A DNA stretch of 64,000 bases from Cyprinodon diabolis (lineage: Eukaryota > Chordata > Actinopteri > Cyprinodontiformes > Cyprinodontidae), in the NCBI GenBank assembly GCA_030533445.1, contig CM060064.1:40553287-40617286 (forward strand), in the 5' to 3' direction. Shown one piece after another: positions 36,902 to 49,197 of the stretch. Under the pieces are notes generated by a model. The model was not told the origin of the DNA. It worked only from the letters and a program-made list of their open reading frames with translations, and did no database searches. How positions within the stretch are numbered: the stretch's first letter is position 1; every line of letters begins with the position of its first letter. The translations under genes were made by a program, and so were the position numbers.

Positions 36902-37895
36902 CAATCAATATATTGACCCGTTTGAGTTTCAGTCAGGTTTTAACGCTCATCATGCCACAAAAACAGCTCTGATGAAAGTTACTAATGATATTCTCATGGC
37001 CCCAGATAATGGACTTGTATCTGTAATTGTCCTGTTAGATCTCAGTGCTACATTTGATACAGTCGATCATGATAACATACAGCTTCAATATTTTGTAGAA
37101 TTTAAGGGAACAGCGCTAGGCTGGTTTGAATTGTATTTATAAATTAACAGATTGCAGTTTGTTCAAGTTGAGGATAGCTTTTTCTCATGCTCCATGGTTA
37201 CCTGTGGAGTACCACAGGGATCAGTGCTAGGGTCAAATCTCTTAACTATATATATGTGGTCCCACTTGATAGAATTCTACACTGCAAAAATATACAAAAG
37301 CTTAATAAAACTTTCTTAAAATATGTGTATTTACCCCTAATTCGAGCAGGTAAATCAGATGATCTGCCTGTGGAATAAATAATTTTACCCTTAAATTAAT
37401 ATATTTAGATATTATACGCATGAATTAATAGAATGCAATTGTTTTATTTTTAATTTGTTTTAAATGTAATTTGTCTCACTTACGTGCTCAATTCAAGAAA
37501 AAATGCACATATTGCAAGAAAAATTTACTTGCTTATATTTAAATATTTTGCAGCGTAGACGGCATGGTATTATTTCCTCTATATTTGTATGCGATGATAC
37601 TCAGCTATATTTGTCAATAAATCCATATGATACTAACCCATTACATAGACTACGGGCATGTCTTAAAAAACTAAAAACCTGGATGACTTTAAATGTTCTG
37701 ATTTTGAATGCGGAAAAAACAGAGATTATTGTCTTTGGACCAGAGTCTTTAAAAATAGTAATAAAAAAATTTCGAAAAAAAGTAAGAAAATATCCAAGCG
37801 CAATACATGTTGAATTAAAGAATAATACACAGAAGTCTCACTGTGGGCCTTTCCCCATGTGCAGAAGAAATAACCCAATAGGCTGGGCTTGTGCC
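36902..37895 (+). mobile_element. L2-type LINE reverse transcriptase relic, split by a DNA transposon
   Basis: The + strand reads PFEFQSGFNAHHATKTALMK, VSVIVLLDLSATFDTVDHDN and CGVPQGSVLG. After the insert at 37280-37555 it continues HGIISSIFVCDDTQLYLS and NAEKTEIIVFG. Both LDLSATFDTVD and the catalytic YADD equivalent (VCDD) are recognisable. It is decayed, with stops. Confidence 0.85.
37280..37555. mobile_element. EnSpm/CACTA-like MITE inside the LINE relic
   Basis: It begins CACTGCAAAAATAT and ends ATATTTTGCAGCG, an imperfect inverted repeat of CACTGCAAAAATA type. It interrupts the LINE frame exactly between IYMWSHLIEF and RRHGIIS. Only a 2-bp TA flank is shared, so the superfamily is tentative. 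Confidence 0.6.
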
Positions 37896-38423
37896 TCCTA
37901 TTGAGCAAGGCAAACAGAACAGAACAGTGCATAAAACAATAGAATCTTAAACTGAAGTATCCATCTAACCGTGATAGTTTGATCTGAGAGATAAATCCAG
38001 AAAATACCAGCACTTGGGTCAAATTTAGTTTTATTTTTTTCTTGTGATTTATGAATTCTCTACCAAACATACATTTCATTTCAATTTGTTATCAAATTGT
38101 TTTGCACTTTAAGAAATATGCATACCGTTTTTTTTTTTTGTTTTTTTTTGTTATTCTCCATCCTCGTATTATATTAGAAAATTTTTTACCTATAAGCTTT
38201 AGCCAAATGTTTAACAAGGTAAAAAAGACGCAAAACATTTAAAGATCATAGGTGTGATAATATCTCAAACCTAAACATTAAAAAAATACTGCTATTGCTA
38301 TTTATATTGGCAATACTTGCCATGTATTGCACACCTTTAAATTCTAGTTACTTTGATTATTTTTGGTGCATCTAAACTAGTAAGTAAGCGCATTTAAAGC
38401 AAAAAACAATACCTGACAATCTC

Positions 38424-38929
38424 TTAAAGCTACAGTGTGTGATTTTCAGCGACATCTAACGTCCAGACTGCAGACCGCAGCAACATGAACATCTCCCCCC
38501 CACCGCTTCTCCCCCCCAACAGTACGGCGAGCGTTACGGGACAAAATGTCTTCCACAACGTCCGCATCACCTACCTTCTCAAGTGATGAGGTTTGTTTAC
38601 ATAGATAATTTTACAGATAGTATTTCATTAGTCTGTGTGTTCAGTACCGTCTCAGTTCACCTCTCTCAACTTGCCGTAGTTACTTTCGAGCGTAATGGGC
38701 GATCTCGCAATCGCTAGTTTGTTGGCTCTGCGCTGCCGTAGCGCAAAGATGTCTGCCTCCATGGCTGCGAGACCCGCTCCTATGTAATTATAAATAACGA
38801 ATTCTAAGGCAACGCAAATATTAAGGTTAAGAGGCTGAGCTCGTAGATGATGATAAATAACATAGTTATGTATAATATATTACATTTCTGACTGTATATC
38901 CCTGTAATTATTACACACTGTAGCTTTAA
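38424..38929. mobile_element. MITE with TTAA termini
   Basis: TTAAAGCTACAGTGTGTGAT at the left and its near-exact complement (ATTACACACTGTAGCTTTAA) at the right. TTAA target sites suggest the piggyBac or Kolobok type. The interior is GC-richer, with many CpG. Confidence 0.7.
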
Positions 38930-41779
38930 AATATTTATTTCATGATAAATTGACTAAATTTATTTCATGATATGAATCATTTTGAAGGATCATCTGCCTG
39001 CAGGAATGGATAAAGTAAACAAGTCTCTAGCACAGGGGCTCTCAATCCTGGTTCTCATGATCTACTGTCCTGCATGTTTTGGGTGCTTCTCTAAGACTTA
39101 AAGGTATAGGGGAGGATTTTTGTGAATTTTCTAACAGACCCACCCTCCCCACTTAAAAAAATGCACATGCACAACCTTGTACCTGCTCCCAAGAGGCAGC
39201 GTCTATTAAACGCATGTGAGAGCATGCACAAGTCAATTTCTCCTCATGAACGCTCTGTTTAAAAGTTGCTGTTTGCATCCCTCATACAAGCTTACTTTCT
39301 AAAAGAAGATTTGTAATTTTTCCACCATGTCAGACTCACCACCGATAAGTGAAAATGGGGATGAGCACATAGAATGGCTTTACATAAACATATCACCAGA
39401 ATTTATATCCACCCAGAAAAAGAACATCCTCCACCAAACCTTTAAAATCTAATTTTAACAACAAATCAAAAAACTTCTAAAGCCTTAAATGGCATGCTGA
39501 CGAGGTACTGACATTTTTAGAATCAGGTGTGGTAGAGTATAGATCCATCTAAAGTGGAAAGTAGACCCTGATGACCGGGTTGAAAAATCGCCGTCCAAGC
39601 AGCAAGGGCTGTGACCATTATCTGTGCTACTCTCTTCAAAATATAAAGTCCAGGATAACTTTAAGTTGTGGCAACCAAAACTTTCCATCAACGCATCCCT
39701 TAAAGAGAAAAAAAAGTTGAAATTATTTGTGCTTTACAAATATAACAGTGTTCTCTGTATTGGACCATCTGTAATTATCATAAAATCTTTCAGTGACCAA
39801 GATGATAACATTTGAATCTAATACCAACTTCCTATCGACAATCAAAGATGGAAAGTTACTTCTCCTCCATATAAGAGTGTAAAACTCCCATTTAAACAAC
39901 TTATGGCTTCAATCCATGAAAAATGGAAAAATGGAATAATATAATCCTTAAAACCATAATTGAATAACTTTGGTATCAATGCCTAAAACATTATCCTCAA
40001 GATTAAGTAGTTATGATTATGGGTTAATAGGTATTGAATTAAGTCTAATATAGCCCAAATATTCGCATACACCCCATTTTCTATTTCCATGGTTACTTAT
40101 CCACACATGAAAAAAAAAATAAAAAATCTAATTCCATATGCATTCTTTTTTAAACACAGGGTTTTATCCTATTAATGAAAATCTGACTTAATCAAAGCAA
40201 CATCATATGATAGCAATGTTTTATTTTTCAATTGTTAAAAAAAAAGGACCTAAATAAAACCTACTTATAATTAATCTAGTCTCTGGAGCTGCTTAGAGCT
40301 GTGAGGATGCTGGAGACTGAAGGTGAGACACACTGAAGACAGGTTTCCATCTGTTGAGGATGCTGCAAAAACATTTAGATCATCAAACTTCCGGTGGTGA
40401 GGCAAAACTGCTCATCCCGAGTGTAGGCCTCTGCTTATCACAACAGACAAAAACGCATGAACTGGAAAACCAAACAGAAGATAAAGTGCCACAGCTTGAT
40501 AAATATGTCCATATGTGCATTATTGACTTCAGGGCAAACACTCATACATATAAACACACACACAATGCAGTCTATCACCAGAGCCATCAGCCGCCACCGC
40601 AGACAAACTGACGGATCGATGGCTGAACGTTAGTCACCGTTTCACCAGGAAGAAGACACTACTTCTGTCCTGATAAGAATCGGTTACATCCTTTGAAAAT
40701 AAATAAATAAACAAATAAATAACATCCAGTGTGGCTCTGATTGGATTAAAGGGAGAAGGGAAGGGCAAGACAAGCCACCATGAGGTATGGCCAAGCAAAT
40801 TGGAGCTAACAGTTGGGCCAGAGAGTCCATTTTGGGGTATAATTTACACAGTGAGGAGCATGAGCTGAATCTAATGTCATTTCCATCAATTTTGCATTTT
40901 GGCCCTTTTTTCCCCTTCCCTGAAGGCTTTTAGCGGTCATCTGAATCATCTGGAGGACGACGGCCAGCAAGCATTACAATGTCGGAGACGACATTTAGCG
41001 CAGCAACAGAGTAAGAGGTGGTTCTTTATTGCGTGGTGACTGGTGGCTGTATTGTATATCCGCCCCTGCACCATCTTGGAAATGGCTAACAATATGCTAA
41101 TAGGTTAAGAGCACCGAATAGCCCCAGACAAGCCACTTAATGGATGTTTTATCTGCAGGTCTGGAGTCTCATCAGCTGCCATCTCTCCTGACAAGACGTG
41201 CCAAGTCAAATTTAGCAATAAATTGCTTTTAACAAACAGGCCACAAACTGCTTCAGGCAGCACAAAGGACGTGGACACCGACATGTTTGTGGTGAAAAGT
41301 GAAACCTGTTGGCAAACAATGGAAAGTTGTTTTAGAGGAGATTCACATTGAAACAAAATGACCCGAGAACAAACGGAGATGACAAGGCTTCCTGTCAGAG
41401 CCCAAGTTAATTTAACTTAATTTAAGAAACTGGTCTTATATCAAATGGAGATGATTTCTGCCAAATTTAGTTTGACCTTGAGACCAGAATGGATAGATTA
41501 TTTCTGATGCTTGTTTTTATTATAACTTGAAATTAGCAAAGTAAAGGTAAGACATAACCTTGACACAACAACTTTGATGCAATGCCTCTAGGCCTTTTGC
41601 TACACAGAACTAATTTACAGTGTTAAGTTTTTAGAAGAAGTGGGAGTTAATTAAAATGATTATGATGCTAAGAATTTGATATCCCAAATTAAAAAAGGGA
41701 GTGCATGGATAACAGAGAAGATGGGGTGACAGGCCAAGGTTTTTGGGTCCAAATTTAAAAACAAAACCTTCTTGAAATA
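38930..41779. other. Intergenic DNA between tbx20 and herpud2
   Basis: Near 39019 CAGGGGCTCTCAATCCTGG and CCTGCATGTTTTGGG look like one end of a hAT-type repeat. A TTAAAGGTATAGGGGAGG start near 39098 could be another MITE end. 40740-41400 is unique, balanced-composition DNA. No exon identified. Confidence 0.35.
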
Positions 41780-42470
41780 TTCTATCCATCCATGTTCTAT
41801 GGGCGAGAGGCAGGGCACACACTAGACAGGTCACCAGTCTATTGAAGGGCAACACAGAGACAAACAGGACAAAATACTAGTGTTGTGCCGATGCCATTTT
41901 TTGTCCCCAATACCCGATACTTGGCTGTGCAGTATTGGCCGATACCCGTACCATACAGATACCATCTGTTTGAAATGGATGTGTATGCGCATATATGAAG
42001 AACTGCATACTACTTGGATGTAAAATAATCGCCATCATGGCTTTGTCAAGCTGCTGCCTACCTTAGTGAAGCAGGAAAAGACTAATACAAAGTGAATCCA
42101 GCAGAACTTTTTATTGCCTACCTGGACTGGGTGACAATAGTTGAACAAACTTTTGGCTCTCAAAATGGTATCGGTGCCCTAATTGTTGGTACTCGCCAAT
42201 ACTGATACCACCATTTTAGTGCAGTATCTGGGCAACACTACAAACAACCATTGATGCACACCATCACACCTAAGGTGAGTTTAGAGAAGCCAATTAACCT
42301 AACAGTCATGTTTTTGGACTGTAGGAGGAAGCCAGAGTACCCAGACAGAATCTGTGCATGCACAAGTAGAAAAGGAGACTCCATGCAGAAAGACCCCAGG
42401 CCAGGAATCGAACCCAGAACATTCTTGCTGCAAGGCAGCAACACTACACACTGCTCCACTGTGCAGCTCT
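41780..42470. repeat. Teleost retro-repeat split by a hAT-like MITE
   Basis: The left part (to 41869) has GGGCGAGAGGCAGGGCACAC and CAACACAGAGACAAACAGGA. The right part (from 42241) has GAGAAGCCAATTAACCTAAC, TTTGGACTGTAGGAGGAAGC and CAGGAATCGAACCCAGAAC. They join into the same repeat as 5087-5283. Confidence 0.65.
41878..42240. mobile_element. hAT-like MITE, 363 bp
   Basis: Termini TAGTGTTGTGCCGATGCC and (inverted) TAGTGTTGCCCAGATAC. The flanks CAAAATAC and CAAACAAC match at six of eight positions, consistent with a decayed 8-bp duplication. Paralogous to the MITE at 58600-60260 that hosts Tc1 copy 3. Confidence 0.65.
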
Positions 42471-42649
42471 ACAGTCAAAGAAAAAAGGTAAACAAATAAG
42501 ATGTACACAGTCGATCTTTCTCAGGTCTAAAGGTAGAGAATTCCAGACTTGGGTGGGTGGGACAATAAATGTTCTTTACTTCTTTTATAAGAATAGGGAA
42601 CTATGAAGAGCCCTCAATATCGGACCTCAAGAACCTATCAGGGACTTAT

Positions 42650-43075
42650 GGGTGTAATCCCTTGCTCACACTGGCTCCGGTGCGGTTACCGAGCCGACGG
42701 AGACCGCAACTCCCGCACACCCCCTCTCACACCGCCCTTGCGGTGCGGCTCTGCGGCTCCGGCAACAGGTCCGGAGATTTAACTCGCGAGAACAGAAGTT
42801 CACTTGAGTTCACGTAACTTCACGCGATAACACTGCCCAAATAAGGATATTTGCGAGAGCTTGTTGCGGAGGGCTCCGGCACGCCGCAAGGGTAGCTTTC
42901 TTGCGGAATTTTCTGCAGCGCCGGAGTGTCTCGGTAACCGCAGCTGGACAGCACAGCAGCCGGTGAGAGAGGTTTACGTCTTTTTAATGACTTGGAATCA
43001 CTGCGGCGCCGCACCCACCGCACCGCAACGGTAAGACCGGAGTCGGTGTGAGCCTGGGGTAAGGGCCCTCTGAGA
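42650..43075. mobile_element. CpG-rich MITE-like palindromic element
   Basis: Left CTTGCTCACACTGGCTCCGG and right (inverted) CCAGGCTCACACCGACTCCGG form imperfect inverted ends around a strongly CpG-rich interior of about 380 bp. It resembles a CpG island but has no adjacent gene. The 67-codon frame on the minus strand is incidental. Confidence 0.5.
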
Positions 43076-46000
43076 AAACCTGCTGCCTGTCCATAAACAA
43101 CTGCCCAAGCCAGTGACTTATTTTTAAATTGTACTTAAACTGTAGCAGTTATACACCAATATATAAATGCTCATAAAAGAGGGTTTCCTTTTTATTTTTT
43201 CCGTAATGGCACCTCTATTAACGTTTAAATGCGCATAGACTGAGAGCACCAGAATTTATATCCCATTTTATGAACACCAATCTTAAATAAAATCAGATCC
43301 TGATTTTGAAGTTCTTAATGTCCAACTTTGGCATCATTGAAATGACATTGTTTTATTTGTGGTGGACATGTTAGGATGAAAGGAATTAGCTTCTACATAA
43401 AACAGTTTTTTTCTGGATTTAATTGCTAGAAAATCCATCTCTATATTAGAAAGTAGAAACTGATTAATATTATCATGTGTGGGCATAATTACAAGATCCA
43501 GGGATTCAACTATTTAGCCGTTTTATATTATGAAGAAATTTTAATCAAGCAGATGTAACGCTGATATTTTCTTTTTTTCTTTTTATTTTACAATAATAAT
43601 CATTTTACATTGTATACAATGTTTACAATGTCAAAAAGAGCCCAACAGATTTTGCTTTCATAAGTGGAGCAGTACGGCTATCGCCATAGTGTTCCGTTTG
43701 ATTTGTACCTATAATTACCTCTATTATAATTCATTCAGGGAGTATTACAGATTATATGGACACTGCAATGTAAGTAAAACAGGAAAGGAAAAACAGAAAA
43801 AAAGGAGAAAAGATGAAAGAAAGAGGAGATAAAAGGGGAGATAAAAATTAGATAATGATAAAACATCTTCAGTCTGCTTCATCACCTGCAAGAAGAGATG
43901 TAAAAAGAACAGTGCAACCAACGGATATAGTATAAGAGATACAATAAAGTAACACCTTGATACTATTGCTGAAGAATAAGTAGTATTATCTAGATTTTAA
44001 TATTTTAATATTAAAAAGTAATAATCCCAGATTTCTTTTCTAAAAGTAATAAAAATCATATAAAACAAGTATATATACTACATTATGAACCTTTATTATA
44101 CTATTAATATAAATTTTAATTTTATATTTCAATGATATCAATTAGATTAGAAACAAGTTCCACAGAGAAAACTACAACACAGACATACATGGAGATACAG
44201 CTTGAATAAAATGTGCAGCTAGACTCTTAGGGGGCACTTTTAGTGCTGCGATGCATCACCATCCCATATACACAGGTGTCATCCCCCATCTCCCCTCTCT
44301 GCCCCCCTAATAAACTCAGTCTATCTCCTTCTCTCCGTTCCGTGGCAGGTGTCCAGCCCAACTGCTGCCCCTCCAAAGACAACGAGGCCTGATAGCAGAG
44401 AAACAGGAGTGAGTCTGCTGCATAACAAGGACTTATTATGATGATGAAATGTCCTACAAGCTCCCAAACACCCTCTTAAAGAAATCTCTACCTTCGATAA
44501 GGGAAGTCTAGCAGTAGACCCCCTCTGCAGAGGAGGAGGAGGGAAGGGTTCTAACCTGATTGGATCGGCAGCTTTGAGGGGGCGCATGTAACAAAATCAA
44601 ATGGCTGTCAAGCCTGTGTCATGCATAATTAATTGGGCCTTCTACGACAAAGTACAGAAAAATCCATGGTCATTTGATTAGAGGGGGTATGGAGGACTCT
44701 GAAGTGCATCGCTGTCTGAGCTGCTTCCACACCATCCCCAATGAGGACGGTGTCAGAGAAACGTCAACCAATTTCAAAGTTTAAGTTTTGTTTCAGCTGG
44801 ATGTTGAAGTCCAACCTGCTCTTGGTGATTTAACTGTTTGAGGGCAGCATGAGTGAATTCTGCAGAGCCATGACCTGCGGATGGAAGTAACGCCAAAGCT
44901 GATCAAAAAGGTACAAGTTCCAACTTGTTTACATCTGAAAAATCTGTCAAAATCTCTAAAATAATCTAATACCATCTAATTGAGCAAAGAAAAATGACAA
45001 AGAGGAACCAGGGAAAGATTTACAACTCTGGCTTTTATGTAAGAGAGGCAAGAAGAGAACAACTGTTTAAAAATAAGCATTACACATCCCTTGTGTGCAG
45101 TTTGTTACAAGAGAGGAGGAACAGGAACAAGGCAGGTCATCTGGATCAGATGAGACAGACTTAAACTAAACCTTTTGGCCTAAATTCAAAGCACACAGTG
45201 CCAAAAAACTCCAAGGTGAACTGCTTTTAAATTATGAAGTTAGCAGAAACCTTCAACCAAGAATTTTTTTTTTCACAAAACGTTTTACTGCTTTAGTAAT
45301 TTAATTTGTCAAACTCCAATTATACAAAGTTATCCATTTAGAGCATTCATTTCTTACTAAGAAAAAGTGTTTATGTACTGTTCAGTGAACATATTCAATA
45401 CTTGCTTTGAGGTCCTTCTCGTCTAACTGAGTTTATTGATGTAATTTAGTTTTTCCTTCCACTGAGCTTTCGATGAATCAGCTGTGATACAGCACTTTCT
45501 GAACAGCCAGGTTTTTTGCAATGAACCATTTGTTACTTTCTCATCTTGTGCAGGACGTCACTAGCTGCTGGATAATTGTAGCATCTGCGACAGGGCAGAA
45601 ACATTTCCATAATTAAAACATTTTTAATTCTAATGTGAGAAAGTCCTAGGTTGCCACCAGTGATTCATATCAACTGTCATACAGATTAGAGAGTTTTAAA
45701 GCCTTCTTGTGTCCTTCCTGACACCTGGGTCCCTCAGATCAAACATCTTTTTGAGGTTCATTAATTGTAATAAAGAAATACTAAAAGCAACAAACATAAA
45801 CACTTGTATATACAGTATATTGAGCCCCTCATTAAGCCCTTAGCATCTTACACATATGCTGTAGGGAAAATATGGAGTATGCTTTCAAGCCTTGGTTCTT
45901 CACAATTTGGGGAAAAATTTCAATAATGAAAAATAAATTCAAAAGTCTTGATATAATTTTATTTCAGTTTGCAGTTCACTAAATATGTTTCAATTGATGA

Positions 46001-46660
46001 AATGGATTAGATTTTCTCATGGTCTAAAACTTAAAAAAAAGGAGGAAAGTAAAGAACCATCTGGATCTTTGGGTATTTATTTTTAGTAATGTAGCACATC
46101 TCTACCCACAGGAACAACTTGTTTTGGGTTATTTTTCCTCCAAGGATGCAGCTTTTCGATCATGAGACAAACTGTCCTGTAGCAAGGCCCAGAGGGAGCT
46201 GAGGAAGGGCAAAGCAAGCACACCAGCAGCAAACTGACTTCCATAACAACCCAGGTAACATGTAAAAAGGCATTACGGCCATCCCGGGTGATAGGAGCAG
46301 GGAACAGCAGCTCAGCTGTGATCTAGCTGCGCCTGACACCTTATCAGCTTCAATCTTCTAAGCAGCAGGAAGTGTGAATTTCACCCACGGTCAGAGCTAC
46401 AGTATCTGGCTCTACTTCTACATCAACAAGGCTGCATGTTCAGACAAAGTGTAAGGTCGGACCCTCAAATTCTGCGTTTTTCTAGACATCTCTAGCCTCT
46501 ACCTGCATTTTTCCATGGGCCCTGTCTGCCTGTATTCCTACATTATTGTGCCTGTGCCCCCCCAAAAAACAACTAAACATTACTGCCTCTATGATTACAG
46601 CCTTGTTGCTCCGACCCCACATCACTAAGTTCTTTCAGAGGATCTTTCTGAAGTAGAACA
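43076..46660. other. Intergenic DNA, mostly unassigned
   Basis: Around 43570-44160 the purine-rich strand resembles repeat DNA. At 44621-44636 lies ATGCATAATTAATTGG, a POU/homeodomain-like composite site. Frames at 44321-44587 and 44793-44975 lack support. Confidence 0.35.
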
Positions 46661-46679
46661 AAGAGCTGATGCATGCAGA

Positions 46680-47095
46680 GCATCTACAGGGGATGCTGTC
46701 GTTAGCAAACCCCTCAGCTCTAACTCAGCTGCAGCTTCCTAACACCTACCTTAGGATGCTTTTTGCAGACTTCAGCTCATCCTTTAATACTGTCTTTTCA
46801 GACATGCTGCCCCTCAAGCTACAGCCTGGAATTATCAACACCGCTTTCCTCCTGGATCAGTGACTCCATCTTAAACAGTCCCCAGGTGGTGAGGATAGGG
46901 CAAGTCGCATCTGCCCACTCATTGCAGGGTTGTATGGGGGCTGCACGGCACAGGAGAAAACCCACTTGGCACAAAGGATTGTGGGATGGTGTGTGGCAGA
47001 TCTGGACTCTTTATATTACTGTCAGGAAAAGATTCAGACGTATTGCTGCTGATCACCTGGGCTATGAGCAGATTGTCCCACTTCTCTCAGGAAAA
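46680..47095 (+). mobile_element. LINE reverse transcriptase relic
   Basis: The + strand reads TYLRMLFADFSSSFNTVFSD, the DFSSAFNTI motif of fish LINE reverse transcriptase, followed by shifted frames including FRRIAADHLGYEQIVPLLSG. Confidence 0.5.
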
Positions 47096-47163
47096 TGATT
47101 TGGGATGATCACATCCAGAATAAATACTTAAAAAATGCTTTGTTTCCCAGAGCAGTAAAAGCA

Positions 47164-47188
47164 CCCCCCCCCCCCCCCCCCCCCCCCC
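47164..47188. repeat. Homopolymer C25
   Basis: Twenty-five consecutive cytosines, the only long C/G homopolymer in an AT-rich window. Confidence 0.95.
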
Positions 47189-47199
47189 AAACACAAAAT

Positions 47200-48489
47200 A
47201 GTCAAGTTCATGACCACAGGCTGCTCTGGCAGAAGATGCTAGATCATGCTAGATCCAATGTATATACTATGGATCCATAGTGATAAAGATTCTTCATAAG
47301 TACCAAACCAGCAGCCAAAGCCTGGACGAATTGATTATACCGTTAGGATCACCCCCTAATCATCAGAGGCTGAAGGATTTAGGCTGATGAGGTTCTACAA
47401 GAAGCCATTTGGAGATCAGATATTTTTTCAAAGGAACCTGTGATGTTTTTGTTGTGCAGGACATAGCTTCAGGTAAGGAAATCAGATTGAGGAACTTACC
47501 TTGTTAATGTTGAAAGATACATATGCTGATAAAGTTTTGCTCAGCAAACCTTTATTTCTCCACTGTTATGCTTTGTTTTAGTGTCGCTTTAGAAGCTGGC
47601 TTCAGTTGTTTAAAAAAACTGTTACTGGTTTAGGAAAAAAATTAAATGCACTAAACAGATTAGGTCCAAAGAATCTAACAATATTTGATCAGATTTAAAA
47701 AGCAAATTTGCGAAATATTTAAAATAATTACTTCAAACAAGGACTTCAGTTCTAGTAAACTTTTGATATCCAGTATTTTGTTCTCCAGACTTTGTGTGTA
47801 AAAAATATTTTAAATCCAATTATTTAAAAAACTATGTTTGATTTTCAAATACGGATAAGGAAGGAAGCCTATAAAATATTTAGACCTTACAATTCTCTGG
47901 GAAATATGACTTGTATAAGGAATCAAGATAACACATTACTACCTACTCATTTTCTGCAACAAATACTTTATCAATAAATTGATCAAGAACCTGAAGTGCT
48001 GCCTCTTTCCTGATGTAATACCCAACTGATTAGAACTAAAATAACTTGTTTTTAAAGTTTTTTTCCTCTGTTGAATGTTTTCAGGTATTCTCTTTATGAC
48101 CCGTAGGGGTTAAATATGAAGAGGCTGCAGAAAAACCCTAGTCACATTTACACAAGCAGAATAATAGCTGAATTGGGAACTATACAAACAACCAGTTTAT
48201 TTAGCATTTGAAATGAAATGCAAAAACTAAAATAATGCTGCTTAGCTAGATTCATCAGTTGCCTAATTAATCTGGTTATACTTAAAAAAGGCAGCCATTA
48301 AATGCATTCTGAGCTTCTGATCTGCTACACAAAGTGTCTTTTGTAACCACAGGTATTAAATATATCCAAGACATAAAGAGTTGAAAACAAAAAAACCAAC
48401 TCGAAGAAAACCCAACAAAATAAAATAAAACATTTGTGAGAAGATGCTGCCATCTGTAGGACACCGAAAGAACTCCATGAGGTAAACAG
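47200..48489. other. Intergenic DNA, nothing identified
   Basis: AT-rich sequence with no recognised repeat termini or exons, ending at the inferred herpud2 poly(A) site. Confidence 0.4.
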
Positions 48490-48688
48490 TTTCTGTATGC
48501 AGGCAAAACTTTATTCAAAAGGCATATACACTAAATTTATAGATGTATTTATTTACATGTGTAATTAGATGATAAAGTGTGTAAAATTGAGCTTTAGTAG
48601 CTGCAATGTTTATATGCAGCAGGTGTGCATATGTCAAAGTATTTCAAAAGGACAAACCTATTGATGTCCGTTTTATGTCAGTCTCATC

Positions 48689-48719
<31 letters not shown>

Positions 48720-49014
48720 ACCCACTTAATTCAATCTTTGCTTGAAACAGCAACAGTTCTCTTTTCTTTTATCCTTTTCTTCATAGTTGACACCTTAAAA
48801 CACATTTCCTGTTTATCCATTTCCCAGTTCCTTTCCTTTCAGCAAGGTCACTTCGCAGCTGTCCTCAGCTCCCATTAGTAGGAGGCATCTACTAAACCTC
48901 CTGTTACCATTCAAGCTGTTTTTGCAGTCTTAACTTTGTATTACAGCGAAGATGAAGGTTGGAAACTGTAGAGCGGTACCAGCCTGGCAGGAGGAAGAAA
49001 GGCAGAATGTCTTC
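48490..49014 (-). other. herpud2 3'UTR with poly(A) signal
   Basis: Minus-strand AATAAA lies at 48515-48510, about 500 nt after the stop. The UTR would contain an A-run on the + strand (48691-48717), read as poly(U) in the mRNA. The cleavage site is inferred only. Confidence 0.45.
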
Positions 49015-49197
49015 CTAGTTAGCTGGGTGGGGCTGAACCTCAGGGATGAGTGAAGTGAAGAAGGTGCTGATGAAGGACCACGCTACGGTGAGGATGTTTG
49101 GCTCAGGCAGAGCAGCACCCAGAGCTCCATCTCTGCTCCCTACACCACCTTCCTCCCCACTGTCATCATCCTCCAAACCCTCATCCATCAGTCGTTC
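49015..49197 (-). CDS. herpud2: herpud2 last exon with stop
   Basis: Acceptor GTCACAG. Encodes ERLMDEGLEDDDSGEEGGVG and ends in TVAWSFISTFFTSLIPEVQP followed by HPAN and stop. The C-terminal FTSLIPE is typical of HERPUD proteins. Confidence 0.95.
   Translation of the reverse strand, partial: ERLMDEGLEDDDSGEEGGVGSRDGALGAALPEPNILTVAWSFISTFFTSLIPEVQPHPAN

Noticed and set aside
42820..43023. Arg/Ser-rich minus-strand frame in CpG-rich DNA, possible first exon of a gene
   Set aside because: The block has inverted transposon-like ends and no gene follows on either strand.
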